This document shows positions 1 to 9,190 of a DNA stretch of 64,000 nucleotides, piece after piece. The number at the start of each line of letters is the position of its first letter. Within the stretch, counting starts at the first letter, position 1. The stretch covers positions 186,001-250,000 of the forward strand of contig NZ_CP049239.1 in NCBI RefSeq assembly GCF_015679985.1. The letters are read 5' to 3'. The position numbers were made by a program, and so were the translations under genes. The notes beneath the pieces are model-generated. The model was not told the DNA's origin, did no database searches, and saw nothing but the letters and a program-made list of their open reading frames with translations. Source of the stretch: Campylobacter concisus (GTDB lineage Bacteria; Campylobacterota; Campylobacteria; Campylobacterales; Campylobacteraceae).

Positions 1-1559
1 CCAAGTGAGTTTGTGCGTGGTGGTATTAGCATCACACGAAAAGGCGTAGCTCTTGCGATCACTCCAGTAAGTGCGGCTAGTAAATTTGCATTTTCATCCG
101 TGTAAAAATCGCTTCCTAAAATGAGTGTAAATTTGCTTTTGCCCTCACTTAAAGCTGGCATATCTAAGCTAAAATTTTCATCAAAATTTTCAAACTTTGA
201 TGTAAGTGTGCTAGGTAAATTTTCACCCCAATTTTTAAGTATAAAAAGTAAAATTTGCTCTAATTTCCCAGCTTCATGCGTTACGCAAATAAAATTTTTA
301 GAATATTTTTTAACGATCTCATCGGCTATGTGATGAAAGTAAATTCCAGCTGCTTTATTCATTTTTAAAGCGTTATTTAACTTAAAACTTGTCACTGGAC
401 TCTCATGCCTTAAGAAACTACCAGCAGTGATGATAAAATCGCTTTTTTTAATATCTTCATAGTCTGCATTATATGAGCTAAGCCCACTAAATTCGCTAAA
501 TTTATTTAAAAATTTTTGATAATTTAGCGCCTCATTATTTATTAAATTTAGATCAAATTTCTCTCTTAAACGCTCTAAAATAAGGGCCTCTTCGTTCGTG
601 ATAAAGCTATTAAATTTTATATTTTTGATCGCGCCATTTTTAATATTTAAAACAATCTCTTCAAATTTTTCTTCATTTTTACAGGCAAGCTCGTTGTGAA
701 AGTCATAACCAAACCTAGCTGCTCCACTTACCTCACCAAATGTAAAATCATTGCTGACGCGGTAAATTTGCTTACTTCTGTCGCTAGTGCTCTTTTCTTT
801 TACGTCATAGTAAATTAGCTCGCAGTCGCTTTGATGTGGATTTGCTGCTGGGATAGGGTTTAGCTCCCAGATATTTGTGCTATATTGAAAATGCGAACTA
901 ATAAGTGCTCCAGTAGGACAAACGCTGATACACTCGCCACAAAATGAGCAGTCAAGACTCTCGCCCACGCTTGGACCTATTAGGCTTTTTTGCATCTTAC
1001 TAAAAACTGCGTAGGCATCTTTTGGCATACTCTCTTTTAGCTCTTTTGGCACTTCAACGCCCCTTGGTACGGTCTTTAGTGCACTCTCTCCGATCCTATC
1101 CTTACAAACAGTGACACATCTTTCGCAGACTATGCAAAGAGCTGGATCGTAGTTGATTAGCCCCCATTTTTTATGTGGTTTATGCGTGTCAGTTATGGCA
1201 AATTTTTGCTCATTTACTTTTAGATGCGTGGTTAAATTTTGTAGTTCGCATTCGCCGCTTTTATCACAAACGCCACATTGAATCGGATGATTTACGCAAT
1301 AAGTCTGCATGATTGCATTTCGCTCGGCATCGATTTCTGGCGTGTTTGTATAAATCTGCATATCCTCTTTTGCTTTGGCATTGCAGCTATAAACTACTTT
1401 GCCATTTGCCTCGACCATGCAAAGCCTACAAGCAAGAGTTGGTGAGCAGCCGCTAAGATAGCAAAGAGCTGGGATATAAATTCCATTTGCTCTTGCGATA
1501 TTTAGGATGCTCTCGCCTTCATCTGCTTCTAAAATTTGATCATTTATGCTTATTTTCAT
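1..1559 (-). CDS. nuoG: NADH-quinone oxidoreductase subunit G, partial (C-terminus off window)
   Basis: This is the large iron-sulfur subunit of respiratory complex I, in the peripheral arm facing the cytoplasm. About 519 N-terminal residues are visible; the frame stays open to base 1. The ferredoxin-type domain has C33, C44, C47 and C59 as [2Fe-2S] ligands. It is followed by a H-x3-C-x2-C-x5-C motif (HPIQCGVCDKSGEC) and two [4Fe-4S] motifs, CIVCERCVTVC and CSFCGECISVC. The molybdopterin oxidoreductase-like region begins after that and is cut by the window edge. The ATG at 1559-1557 overlaps the stop of the NuoF-like gene (ATGA), so the two are translationally coupled. Identification is secure; only the full length is unknown. 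Confidence 0.95.
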   Translation of the reverse strand, partial: MKISINDQILEADEGESILNIARANGIYIPALCYLSGCSPTLACRLCMVEANGKVVYSCNAKAKEDMQIYTNTPEIDAERNAIMQTYCVNHPIQCGVCDKSGECELQNLTTHLKVNEQKFAITDTHKPHKKWGLINYDPALCIVCERCVTVCKDRIGESALKTVPRGVEVPKELKESMPKDAYAVFSKMQKSLIGPSVGESLDCSFCGECISVCPTGALISSHFQYSTNIWELNPIPAANPHQSDCELIYYDVKEKSTSDRSKQIYRVSNDFTFGEVSGAARFGYDFHNELACKNEEKFEEIVLNIKNGAIKNIKFNSFITNEEALILERLREKFDLNLINNEALNYQKFLNKFSEFSGLSSYNADYEDIKKSDFIITAGSFLRHESPVTSFKLNNALKMNKAAGIYFHHIADEIVKKYSKNFICVTHEAGKLEQILLFILKNWGENLPSTLTSKFENFDENFSLDMPALSEGKSKFTLILGSDFYTDENANLLAALTGVIARATPFRVMLIPPRTNSL

Positions 1560-2266
1560 TTACTAACTACTACTTGTTTAAATGCGTATCCATCAAACTC
1601 TTTTGCGCCAAATATCGCAACTGTGCCTTTTAGTGAAGGGTCTAGTTTAAATTTTACCTTCATGCTAAAATCTTTTGCTTTAAGCTCTAGCATATCGCCA
1701 TCTTTTGCCTTTGCCACTATGCCAAACTGCACGCCACCCACGATCTCATCGCTTGCGTTTTTGTTTAGATAAACGACCGCTCCGTCAAAATTTTCAAGCT
1801 CTTTTAGCTCGTCTATTTTATGATAATCATTAAATTCTTTTTTGCAACCACCAGCCAAAACGACATTTTTGCCTAAAATTTCAAGTAGCCAAAAGATCGC
1901 ATCTTTATCTGGATGAGTAAAAAATGAATCATCAATAATGATGTTTTTAACGTCCTTTATCCACTCGCCAAGCTCTTCAAATTCCTCTTCACCAACATTG
2001 CACTCGCCACTTATCAGCCCATCATCAAGCTCGCTAAAAAACTCATCGCAAGATAAATTTGCGTATTTGCAAAGAAGAGCTAAGACGTAGCTTATTGAGC
2101 CTATTTCGCAGCGGATTAAATTTTCGCCGCCAAGCTCGTTATCTTCGATGCAAGAGATGTATTTAAACTCGTGCTCTTTTATCTTTTTTGCTAAATTTTT
2201 GTCGCTTAAGCTTAGTAAATTTGCGATGCTTAAGCTTTTACCTGCTATTAAATCATTAAATTTCAT
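1556..2266 (-). CDS. NuoF-position complex I accessory protein (Cj1574c-like)
   Basis: The 236-residue product sits where nuoF lies in most nuo operons, but it shows none of the NADH/FMN-binding glycine-rich motifs or the [4Fe-4S] cysteines of NuoF. In Campylobacter and Helicobacter this slot is held by a small non-NuoF protein thought to let complex I accept electrons from a donor other than NADH, with flavodoxin proposed. The start is set at the ATG at 2266-2264, which overlaps the upstream stop (ATGA); an in-frame codon 30 bases further upstream would lie inside the preceding gene. The role is inferred from synteny and known Campylobacter biology, not from a catalytic motif. Confidence 0.8.
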   Translation of the reverse strand: MKFNDLIAGKSLSIANLLSLSDKNLAKKIKEHEFKYISCIEDNELGGENLIRCEIGSISYVLALLCKYANLSCDEFFSELDDGLISGECNVGEEEFEELGEWIKDVKNIIIDDSFFTHPDKDAIFWLLEILGKNVVLAGGCKKEFNDYHKIDELKELENFDGAVVYLNKNASDEIVGGVQFGIVAKAKDGDMLELKAKDFSMKVKFKLDPSLKGTVAIFGAKEFDGYAFKQVVVSK

Positions 2267-2493
2267 ATCTTGCCCTTTTTTATGGTTAATACCCAATCAA
2301 CTTGGTTAAATTTAAGCGAGTTCATCACTTCGCAGTTTAGATTATAAGCTAAATTTACAGCCTTTGTCACGCCACTAAAATCGCCTATCTCAAATAAAAA
2401 TATAATCACTTCGCCAGCCTCGCTAGCCTTTATCTGCTGTCCAAGAGCGCTCAAAAACTCACTCTTTAAGTGTCTAAGATCGACCCTTCTCAT
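2263..2493 (-). CDS. NuoE-position complex I accessory protein (Cj1575c-like)
   Basis: A 76-residue protein takes the place of NuoE between nuoD and the NuoF-like gene. A normal NuoE is about 160 residues with four cysteines for a [2Fe-2S] cluster; here only one cysteine is visible (in NLNCEVM) and no cluster motif, so it cannot be a conventional NuoE. It overlaps nuoD by four bases at its start and the next gene by four bases at its end, which indicates tight translational coupling. It probably forms an electron-entry module with the next protein; that role comes from homologous operons and is not shown by this sequence. Confidence 0.78.
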   Translation of the reverse strand: MRRVDLRHLKSEFLSALGQQIKASEAGEVIIFLFEIGDFSGVTKAVNLAYNLNCEVMNSLKFNQVDWVLTIKKGKI

Positions 2494-3719
2494 CTATCGA
2501 CCTCGCCTAAGATGATATTTGTGCTACCAATTATCGTAGCGACATCAGCGACGTACTGACCTACTAATAAATCTTCATAAATGGCGCAGTGCCAAAAGCT
2601 TGGCGTGCGAATTTTTAGGCGATATGGGCTTGCACTACCGTCTGAGTTTATATAAATTCCAAGCTCGCCCTTTGGTGACTCACTGGCAAAGTAAATCTCA
2701 CCTTTTGGGGGTTTTAGCCCCTGAGTTATTAGCACAAAATGCTGCATTAGCGAGTAGTTTTGGCTCATTATCTGCTCTTTTGAAGCGCTCACATACTCTG
2801 GCGCATCAGCGATGATTGCAGGGCTACTTGTTTGATACTTGCTAACACACTGCTTTAAAATTTTCACGCACTCGCGCATCTCTTTCATGTAAAGCAGGTA
2901 TCTTGCGTAGCAATCGCCTTTGGTGGCGTAAGGCACATCAAAGTCTAGCTCGTCGTAGATGAGATAAGGCTCTTCTTTTCTTATATCACGTGCGACTCCG
3001 CTTGCTCTTAGCATGACGCCAGAGCAGCCGCTACTAAGGGCTAGCTCTTTGCTAATTACGCCCACATCAACAAGCCTTGCTTGCCAAATTCTATTTTCGC
3101 TTAGCAGATCTTCATAAAGTGTGATGTCACTTGGAAATTTTTCGCAAAATTTAAGCAGCTCCTCGCACCAGCCATCAGGCATATCAAGCGGCATGCCACC
3201 GATCCTTATCGAGCTATGTGTTAGCCTTGCGCCGCAGTATTTTTCTATTAGATCAAGGACGTATTCGCGCTCTCTAAATGCATATAAAAAGACGCTCATT
3301 GCCCCCACATCAAGGGCATGCGTGGCTAAAAATAAAAGGTGTGAGCTGATGCGGTTTAGCTCCAAAAGCATCACTCTAATGATCTGCGCACGGTGAGGCA
3401 CTTCGATACCGCAAAGCTTCTCCACAGCCGCGCAAAATGCGTAGTTATTGGCACTCGATGCTATGTAATCAACCCTATCAGTCACTGGGATAAATTCCTG
3501 ATAGGTCATATTTTCAGCCATCTTTTCAACGCCTCGGTGCATGAAGCCAACCTCTGGCATGGCGCGCACGACCTTTTCGCCATCAAGCTCAAGCACAAGC
3601 TTTAACTGACCATGAGCGCTTGGGTGCTGTGGTCCAAAATTTAGTATCATCTTGCCGTCATTTTGCTCAAATTCTAAATTTTCAAAAAATGGTTTTAAGC
3701 GGTTTGGTGACTGGCTCAA
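2490..3719 (-). CDS. nuoD: NADH-quinone oxidoreductase subunit D
   Basis: This is the 49-kDa subunit of complex I and forms part of the quinone-reduction chamber with NuoB. Its 409 residues match the family length. The N-terminal NFGPQHPSAHGQLKL segment is the family hallmark, with the His residues lining the quinone site. MPEVGFMHRGVEKMAE and the late IGSTNIILGEVDR ending are also typical. The stop overlaps the NuoE-like start and the start overlaps the nuoC stop, both as four-base overlaps. It is an intact core gene. Confidence 0.97.
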   Translation of the reverse strand: MSQSPNRLKPFFENLEFEQNDGKMILNFGPQHPSAHGQLKLVLELDGEKVVRAMPEVGFMHRGVEKMAENMTYQEFIPVTDRVDYIASSANNYAFCAAVEKLCGIEVPHRAQIIRVMLLELNRISSHLLFLATHALDVGAMSVFLYAFREREYVLDLIEKYCGARLTHSSIRIGGMPLDMPDGWCEELLKFCEKFPSDITLYEDLLSENRIWQARLVDVGVISKELALSSGCSGVMLRASGVARDIRKEEPYLIYDELDFDVPYATKGDCYARYLLYMKEMRECVKILKQCVSKYQTSSPAIIADAPEYVSASKEQIMSQNYSLMQHFVLITQGLKPPKGEIYFASESPKGELGIYINSDGSASPYRLKIRTPSFWHCAIYEDLLVGQYVADVATIIGSTNIILGEVDR

Positions 3720-4480
3720 GGTCTTTCCTTTACTATTTGGCTCTGACTAAATTTAGCCTTTTTGACAAATTTCACGCCGCCTTCTTCTTGATACTCGTAG
3801 TCTTCATTTTCATCAAAGACACGTGAAAATCCAAAGGTATCTTTCTCTTCAATATAAGCTGGATCGCGGTTCTCTTCGCCGATTTGCTCTCTAGACTCAC
3901 GCCCAAAAATTTTATCCACCTCGTACCATTTGGCAGCCTCGTCGCCAACTAGCGGATAGCTTTTTAAGAGTGGGTGCGAGTGCCAGTCATCAGGCATGAT
4001 GAGGCGCTTTAAATTTGGATGATCTTTAATGAGAACGCCGCTTAGATCATACATCTCGCGCTCAGACCAGTTCGCGCTTTTATAAAGCTCGCAAACGCTT
4101 TTTAGCATTTCATCTTTTTTTACAAAACATTTTACACGAACGCGTCTATTTTTACTCATGCTAAGAAGCTGATAAAAGACCTCATATCCATCTTTTGCAC
4201 TTGTAAAATCAAGTGCTGCAAGCTCGCTAAGCTGTTCGTAACCAAAAGATTTTAATACTTCAAGAGCTTTAAAATTTTCACTAGAATTTACATAAAGTAC
4301 AAGCTGATCAAACTCCACGTAGCTAGATAAAATTTCTACTTCGCTTTGCTCTAAGATGGCTAGCTCTTCATCAAATTTAGAACCTCTTACCTCATCTTTT
4401 GGCGTCTGCTTTTCTATGTAAAATTTTTCTTTGTAATACTGCTTTTTTTGCAGATCATTCTTTGGCTTATACTCTCTCAT
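3716..4480 (-). CDS. nuoC: NADH-quinone oxidoreductase subunit C
   Basis: This is the 30-kDa subunit of the complex I peripheral arm. The family core spans about residues 130-195 and includes [20 protein letters not shown] and [19 protein letters not shown], the classic NuoC signature. The 254-residue protein has an N-terminal extension of about 60 charged residues and a charged C-terminal tail, as is usual in Campylobacter. It is not fused to NuoD, unlike in E. coli. Both ends overlap neighbouring nuo genes by four bases. Confidence 0.96.
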   Translation of the reverse strand: MREYKPKNDLQKKQYYKEKFYIEKQTPKDEVRGSKFDEELAILEQSEVEILSSYVEFDQLVLYVNSSENFKALEVLKSFGYEQLSELAALDFTSAKDGYEVFYQLLSMSKNRRVRVKCFVKKDEMLKSVCELYKSANWSEREMYDLSGVLIKDHPNLKRLIMPDDWHSHPLLKSYPLVGDEAAKWYEVDKIFGRESREQIGEENRDPAYIEEKDTFGFSRVFDENEDYEYQEEGGVKFVKKAKFSQSQIVKERP

Positions 4481-4989
4481 ATCTCAAGCTTCCTTGGCTT
4501 TTGCGCCCTAAATGCACTTTGCTTTCTTATCTTTTTTTGAAGCATCATAAGTGCGTATTGAAGCGTCTCTGGACGTGGGGCACAGCCTGGGATATAGATA
4601 TCAACTGGTATTATTCTATCGACACCTTGAACGGTTGAATAGGTGTTAAACATGCCGCCAGTGTTTGCACAGCTACCCATTGAGATAACCCACTTTGGCT
4701 CAGGCATCTGGTCGTAAAGACGCCTTGTAAACTCAGCGTGTTTTTTAGTTAGCGTGCCAGCTATGATCATCACCTCTGAGTGTCTTGGGCTAGCCCTAAA
4801 AATGGTGCCAAATCTATCAAAGTCATATCTACTAGCGCCACTTGCCATCATCTCGATCGCACAGCAAGCAAGCCCGTAGCTAAGAGCCCAAAGCGAGTTG
4901 CTCCTGCCCCACTGAACGAGCTTATCAACGGTTGTTAAAACTACTGGCAAGCCACCATTTGCAGCGTAGTTTATCTGATGCTTTGCCAT
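4477..4989 (-). CDS. nuoB: NADH-quinone oxidoreductase subunit B
   Basis: This subunit carries the terminal [4Fe-4S] cluster N2, which hands electrons to quinone. The ligands are visible as the adjacent pair in [11 protein letters not shown], the single cysteine in [12 protein letters not shown], and the cysteine in [12 protein letters not shown]. The 170-residue length is normal. The start lies 19 bases inside nuoA on the same strand and the stop overlaps nuoC, so it is mid-operon. Confidence 0.97.
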   Translation of the reverse strand: MAKHQINYAANGGLPVVLTTVDKLVQWGRSNSLWALSYGLACCAIEMMASGASRYDFDRFGTIFRASPRHSEVMIIAGTLTKKHAEFTRRLYDQMPEPKWVISMGSCANTGGMFNTYSTVQGVDRIIPVDIYIPGCAPRPETLQYALMMLQKKIRKQSAFRAQKPRKLEI

Positions 4990-5360
4990 TTAAAGACTCC
5001 TTTTTGCCAAGCATAAGCAAAGCCGATAAGTAAAATCGCCACAAAAAGCAACATTTCGATTAGTCCAAAAATTCCAAGTAGCCTAAAATCCACCGCCCAC
5101 GGATACATAAAGATGACTTCAACATCAAACAAAATAAATAAAATTCCATAAAAAAAGTAGTGGATATTTATCTTATTTGGCTGTTTTACGGTGGTTGGAC
5201 CACACTCATAAAAGCCAAGTTTTAGACGCTGTGTATTGCGGTTGGCTAGTTTTTTGCTTATTTTTGAAGATAAGAATGTTATTAAACAAAATGAACAAGT
5301 CGCTAGTAAAAGTATGATAAATGCACCAAAATAGGTGCTTTCAAGCTCTGAATGTGACAT
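4971..5360 (-). CDS. nuoA: NADH-quinone oxidoreductase subunit A
   Basis: This small membrane subunit of complex I has three hydrophobic helices (about residues 10-32, 65-87 and 95-117). The family motif [11 protein letters not shown] and the conserved acidic residues in [14 protein letters not shown] are present. The protein has 129 residues. It is the first gene of the nuo operon, so the operon promoter should lie in 5361-5465. A weak minus-strand TAGAAT hexamer at 5385-5390 is a possible -10 there. Confidence 0.96.
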   Translation of the reverse strand: MSHSELESTYFGAFIILLLATCSFCLITFLSSKISKKLANRNTQRLKLGFYECGPTTVKQPNKINIHYFFYGILFILFDVEVIFMYPWAVDFRLLGIFGLIEMLLFVAILLIGFAYAWQKGVFKWQSIR

Positions 5361-5465
5361 ACTTTGCCTTTTTTAATTTTTAAGATTCTACTAAATTTAA
5401 ATTTATTTGAGCTTGAAACGGCTTAAGAGTAGGGTGAGTATTGTGCTTTTGTGTAAAAATTACTC

Positions 5466-7115
5466 CTATTTTATCTTCTCGACCGCATCTTTTGCAGCAC
5501 TTATTCGCTCGCTCTCATCTAGCTCACGCACAAAGCCATCTTTTACCAAAATGATCCTAGTTGCTACATCAAAATAGCTATCATCGTGGCTAACAGCAAT
5601 TATGCTAATGCCTTTACTTTGTAAAAATGGCAAAATTTCTTTGTAAAATTTTCGTTTAAAGAGCGGATCTTGATCGGCTGCCCATTCATCTAGGATAAGG
5701 ATAGAGCGGTGCTCTAAAATAGCTATTAAAAGACTTAGACGCTTTCGCTGACCAGTTGAGAGTTGCGTGGTGCTAAGCTTATTATCTATGACACTTACTT
5801 TTTTATCGATCTCAAGTAAGGCTAAAAGCTCGTCTATTTCGCTTTGGCTAGCAAAGCCATTATGAGAGAGCGTTTGCGAAAATAGATAAAAATCAGCAAA
5901 AATAGCGCTAATCTTTGCCTGGTAGCTTTGTAAATTTCCCTCATCTATCTTTGTGCTATCAAGGTAAATTTCGCCACTACTTGGGCGTATTAGCCCGCAA
6001 AGTAAATTTATAAGAGTGCTTTTGCCACTGCCATTTTTACCGATGATAAACGTTATCTCACCGCGTTTGATCTCTAAATTTACGTCATTTAGGCTAAATT
6101 TGCCGTGAGCGTAGTTAAAATTTATATCTTTTAGGTTTATGCTTTGCCAATTATCGCTTAGGCTATCGTCAAATTTAAAGCCTTCCTTAAATTTATTTAG
6201 ATTTAAGCTCATGATCTTTTCTAAGCTCACTTTAGCACTAAGTGCAGCTGGTATGGAGCCAACCATACTCATAAACGAGCCTCTTAAAAATAGTATCGTT
6301 AGGCTGATGCTTAGTGCTGTTTGCAGGCTCGCCCAGTCAAATGCCACGCACAAAAATACACAAAGTCCAACTGAGCCAAGAAGCATAATATTTGTAAAAT
6401 TATCGCTTAATGCGTGATAAATATCGGCCTTTACCATATTTTGACGTTTTTTATCGCCTGTAAAATTTAACTCATCAAAGCAGGCACTTGCCCTTGCTCT
6501 ATTTAAACTAAGCTCTCTATGCCCCTCTACGATATCGTCGTAGTGCTTTTGCAATGCGTCATCTTGAACTCTAGAATGCTTAAAATAAAGATGAATTTTT
6601 TTCATAAAAAGTGTATTTATAAAAAGAGTCGCACCGATCCAAATGGATAAAAAGATAAAAATTTTTGGAGCGATTACATAAAGATAGATGCTGGCACAGA
6701 CGATAAAAACTAGACTTTGTATAAAACCAGTAGCGCTCATAAAGGCAAATGTGATCGTTTTTATGTCGTTGTTTAGGCTAGCTATAATCTTTGCCTTGCC
6801 GATCTCATTTATCACACTATTTGGCGTGTCTAAAATTTGCTTTACACTTTGATATCTTAGCTCGTAGATAAATTTATGTCCAAAATTTGTAAGCGATATA
6901 TTTGCTGCGATGGCGCTTACAAAAAACAAGAGCAAAACCACTATAAATTTAACCGCTATAAAGGTGTCAAATTCTTTTAAACTTACAAGCTCATTATTTA
7001 TAAATGAAAGAGTCCAGACACCAAGCCCGCTAAATACAAGTGTTAATAACACTATTTTAGAAATTTGATATATGTTTTTTTTGATTAAATTTGCAAGCAT
7101 TACATCGCAGCTCAT
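5466..7115 (-). CDS. ABC exporter of the cyclic peptide/siderophore (YojI/PvdE/SyrD-like) family
   Basis: This is a half-transporter of 549 residues with an N-terminal six-helix membrane domain and a C-terminal nucleotide-binding domain. Walker A is GKNGSGKSTL near residue 358, the signature loop is LSTGQRKRLSLL near residue 450, and Walker B runs into DEWAADQDP near residue 470. The DEWAADQDP extension is characteristic of the cyclic-peptide exporter family, including YojI, PvdE and SyrD. Its ATG overlaps the stop of the upstream radical SAM gene (ATGA), so the two proteins are made together. The substrate is unknown. I see no biosynthetic gene cluster beyond the radical SAM partner. Confidence 0.88.
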   Translation of the reverse strand: MSCDVMLANLIKKNIYQISKIVLLTLVFSGLGVWTLSFINNELVSLKEFDTFIAVKFIVVLLLFFVSAIAANISLTNFGHKFIYELRYQSVKQILDTPNSVINEIGKAKIIASLNNDIKTITFAFMSATGFIQSLVFIVCASIYLYVIAPKIFIFLSIWIGATLFINTLFMKKIHLYFKHSRVQDDALQKHYDDIVEGHRELSLNRARASACFDELNFTGDKKRQNMVKADIYHALSDNFTNIMLLGSVGLCVFLCVAFDWASLQTALSISLTILFLRGSFMSMVGSIPAALSAKVSLEKIMSLNLNKFKEGFKFDDSLSDNWQSINLKDINFNYAHGKFSLNDVNLEIKRGEITFIIGKNGSGKSTLINLLCGLIRPSSGEIYLDSTKIDEGNLQSYQAKISAIFADFYLFSQTLSHNGFASQSEIDELLALLEIDKKVSVIDNKLSTTQLSTGQRKRLSLLIAILEHRSILILDEWAADQDPLFKRKFYKEILPFLQSKGISIIAVSHDDSYFDVATRIILVKDGFVRELDESERISAAKDAVEKIK

Positions 7116-8464
7116 GGCTGAATGATATTTGGCTCATACTTTTGTTCAGTATTTTCGCTCATTATGCGAAGCACCTTGCTTCGTTTTATCTTCGCGTCAT
7201 CTTTAAATATCGCACGAACTTTGTCCATACCAGCGTAAAAATCACGCATAAGCACGATGCAAATATATTTGCCAAAAAATGTCGGCTTAATAATACCATT
7301 TTCTTCATATATTGCATTTACAAGCTTAAGCAAGCTAAGCTCCATAAATAAGGCTTTGTTAATGTTTGTGCTATTTTCATCGTTATATCTTTTAATATCA
7401 ACTCCGCCATCAAAAAGCCTTGTTAAAAACGTGTATTTAAGTCGCTCTTTCTTGCTAAAACCACATTTTGCGATGACTGGGCTTTGCCTATTTTTTATCC
7501 TTTTGCCGTATTCAAGTAGATTAAACGCATTTATTACAAGCTCACCGTTAAGAAAGCTAAATGCTCCGCTACCAACGCCAAGATACTCTAAATTTGAGCC
7601 AACATATTCGTCGCGAAGGTCAGCACTTTTTTCGTTTGAAAACGCCCAAGCATTGCTCTGCTTGTATCCGCCCTTAGCAAATTCACTCACGATGATCTCG
7701 TAAAATTCACGCTCGTTATCTACGTTTGAAACGCCAAGCGAGCGAGCTATATTCTCTCTTGTTAGCTCTGATTTCATAAGTGGATAGAAGGTGATCTGCT
7801 GCGGAGAGATCGATTTTGCAGTATTTATGTCGTTTATAAGCTGCTCTTTTGTTTGATTTGGGAGGTTAAAGATGAGATCCAGGCTAATGACTGGGATCTT
7901 ACCAAGAGCAAGCTCAAGCTTTCTTTTTATCTCCTTGGCTGAGCCGAATTTTTCGTATCTGCCAACTCTTTTTAATGTTTCATCATCAAAGCTTTGTACG
8001 CCAACGCTTAAGCGATCAATTAATCCATCAAATCTAGATAAACTCTCAGGCGAGATATGATTTGGATCGCTTTCTGCTGAAATTTCTTCTATACTAAAAA
8101 GCTCTTTTGCAAGCTTAAGCGTTTTCTCAAGCTCAGGCTCATTTATAAGCGTCGTGCCACCACCAACATAAAGTGAATCAAAGTCAAATCCAGCCTCTTT
8201 AACCTGCCTCATCTCCTCACGTAAATTTTCAAAGTAAACTTTTGCAAGCTCTTGCTCATAGTGGTACTTATGAAACGAGCAATATGGACAGAATGTGTGA
8301 CAAAATGGCACGTGTGCGTAGAGCATATACTTTTTGTCTTTTTTGGGAGTTTTGGTGTAGGTTGTGGTTAAAATGTCTATATTAAATTCATTATATAGTG
8401 ATCTTTGAATAGAATTATGAGCGTAATTTACGGCAAAATTCTCGACAATATTTTTAAAGATCAT
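7112..8464 (-). CDS. Radical SAM protein, coproporphyrinogen III oxidase (HemN/HemW/ChuW-like) type
   Basis: A 450-residue radical SAM enzyme. The cluster-binding motif HVPFCHTFCPYCSFH carries CX3CX2C near residues 54-61 and is followed by the family segments DSLYVGGGTT, ISAESDPN, LSVGVQSFDD and ISLDLIFNLPNQT. It lacks the extra cysteine right after the CX3CX2C that HemN uses, so it is closer to HemW or to the anaerobic haem-opening ChuW/HutW group than to true HemN. It is translationally coupled to an ABC exporter, an unusual partner for a haem enzyme. Family assignment is strong; the reaction is not known. Confidence 0.85.
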   Translation of the reverse strand: MIFKNIVENFAVNYAHNSIQRSLYNEFNIDILTTTYTKTPKKDKKYMLYAHVPFCHTFCPYCSFHKYHYEQELAKVYFENLREEMRQVKEAGFDFDSLYVGGGTTLINEPELEKTLKLAKELFSIEEISAESDPNHISPESLSRFDGLIDRLSVGVQSFDDETLKRVGRYEKFGSAKEIKRKLELALGKIPVISLDLIFNLPNQTKEQLINDINTAKSISPQQITFYPLMKSELTRENIARSLGVSNVDNEREFYEIIVSEFAKGGYKQSNAWAFSNEKSADLRDEYVGSNLEYLGVGSGAFSFLNGELVINAFNLLEYGKRIKNRQSPVIAKCGFSKKERLKYTFLTRLFDGGVDIKRYNDENSTNINKALFMELSLLKLVNAIYEENGIIKPTFFGKYICIVLMRDFYAGMDKVRAIFKDDAKIKRSKVLRIMSENTEQKYEPNIIQP

Positions 8465-8630
8465 AACTAATCGCCTTAAATAAGTTTGGTTTTAAATTGA
8501 TGTGTTAGGATAGCTAACTTTTAATAAATTTAGCCTTGTGCTAGAGAAAATTTTAGCTTGGCCAGATAAATTTGACCTATAAATTTTAATTTTTTAAATC
8601 TACAAATTTTAATCCCAAAGCTTAAGGAAA

Positions 8631-8957
8631 TTACTCCTTGGCTCTTGAGATAATTTTGCTTGCATCAAGTTCGAATTTTACACCATTTTTTGTCTCTAGG
8701 CAATAAAACTTTCCTAGTGTTGATAGGGCTTTGATGTTATAAAGTTTTACAATATTGCTTCTACATTCTATTTCATAATAGGTATTACTTTTATCAGGCT
8801 CTTTATCTTTACTGTAAATTTGAAATGGTAAAGCACCTAGTGTACTTTTTTCAATAGATAAATATTTAAATTCAACATTTGTCATCCCAAGCCTATTTGC
8901 GATCGCCCCTAAAAGAAAGCAAGATAAAATCGCAATTATTATAATTGATACAGTCAT
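8631..8957 (-). CDS. Hypothetical membrane-anchored protein
   Basis: A 108-residue protein with one N-terminal hydrophobic helix (about residues 3-20), then a soluble domain rich in beta-prone and charged residues. I recognise no family. It follows another small membrane protein by eight bases on the same strand and belongs to a patch of small accessory genes downstream of a DUF2314-ankyrin gene. The topology suggests an inner-membrane anchor with a periplasmic or cytoplasmic head. An immunity-like role is possible but unproven. Confidence 0.6.
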   Translation of the reverse strand: MTVSIIIIAILSCFLLGAIANRLGMTNVEFKYLSIEKSTLGALPFQIYSKDKEPDKSNTYYEIECRSNIVKLYNIKALSTLGKFYCLETKNGVKFELDASKIISRAKE

Positions 8958-8965
8958 TACGAAGA

Positions 8966-9154
8966 CTATATATTCATTTTTTTATAAAAATATTCCAAAC
9001 CTTTAAAATAGACCAGTGTTACAATACAAAATGCAATCATCACCAACAAGAACTCTTCTATAAGATCATAATTTATAGGTAGCTCTTTTTTAAGAATAAA
9101 AATTAAAGTAAAACATATAAGCACCAATACTACAATAGCTGCAACTACTGCCAT
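8966..9154 (-). CDS. Hypothetical small membrane protein, two helices
   Basis: A 62-residue protein consisting almost wholly of two hydrophobic helices (about residues 2-22 and 34-52) joined by a short acidic loop. It starts at an ATG at 9154-9152 and ends eight bases before the next minus-strand gene. There is no recognisable family. Its neighbours are also small membrane proteins, so it may be one component of a small accessory operon. Confidence 0.5.
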   Translation of the reverse strand: MAVVAAIVVLVLICFTLIFILKKELPINYDLIEEFLLVMIAFCIVTLVYFKGLEYFYKKMNI

Positions 9155-9190
9155 AGTAAAGCAAAAAAAGAGTGATCTTTTGTATTTATA

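Noticed and set aside
2600..3605. Plus-strand open frames across nuoD
   Set aside because: They lie antisense to a gene with full family motifs, have no ribosome-binding sites and no recognisable content.
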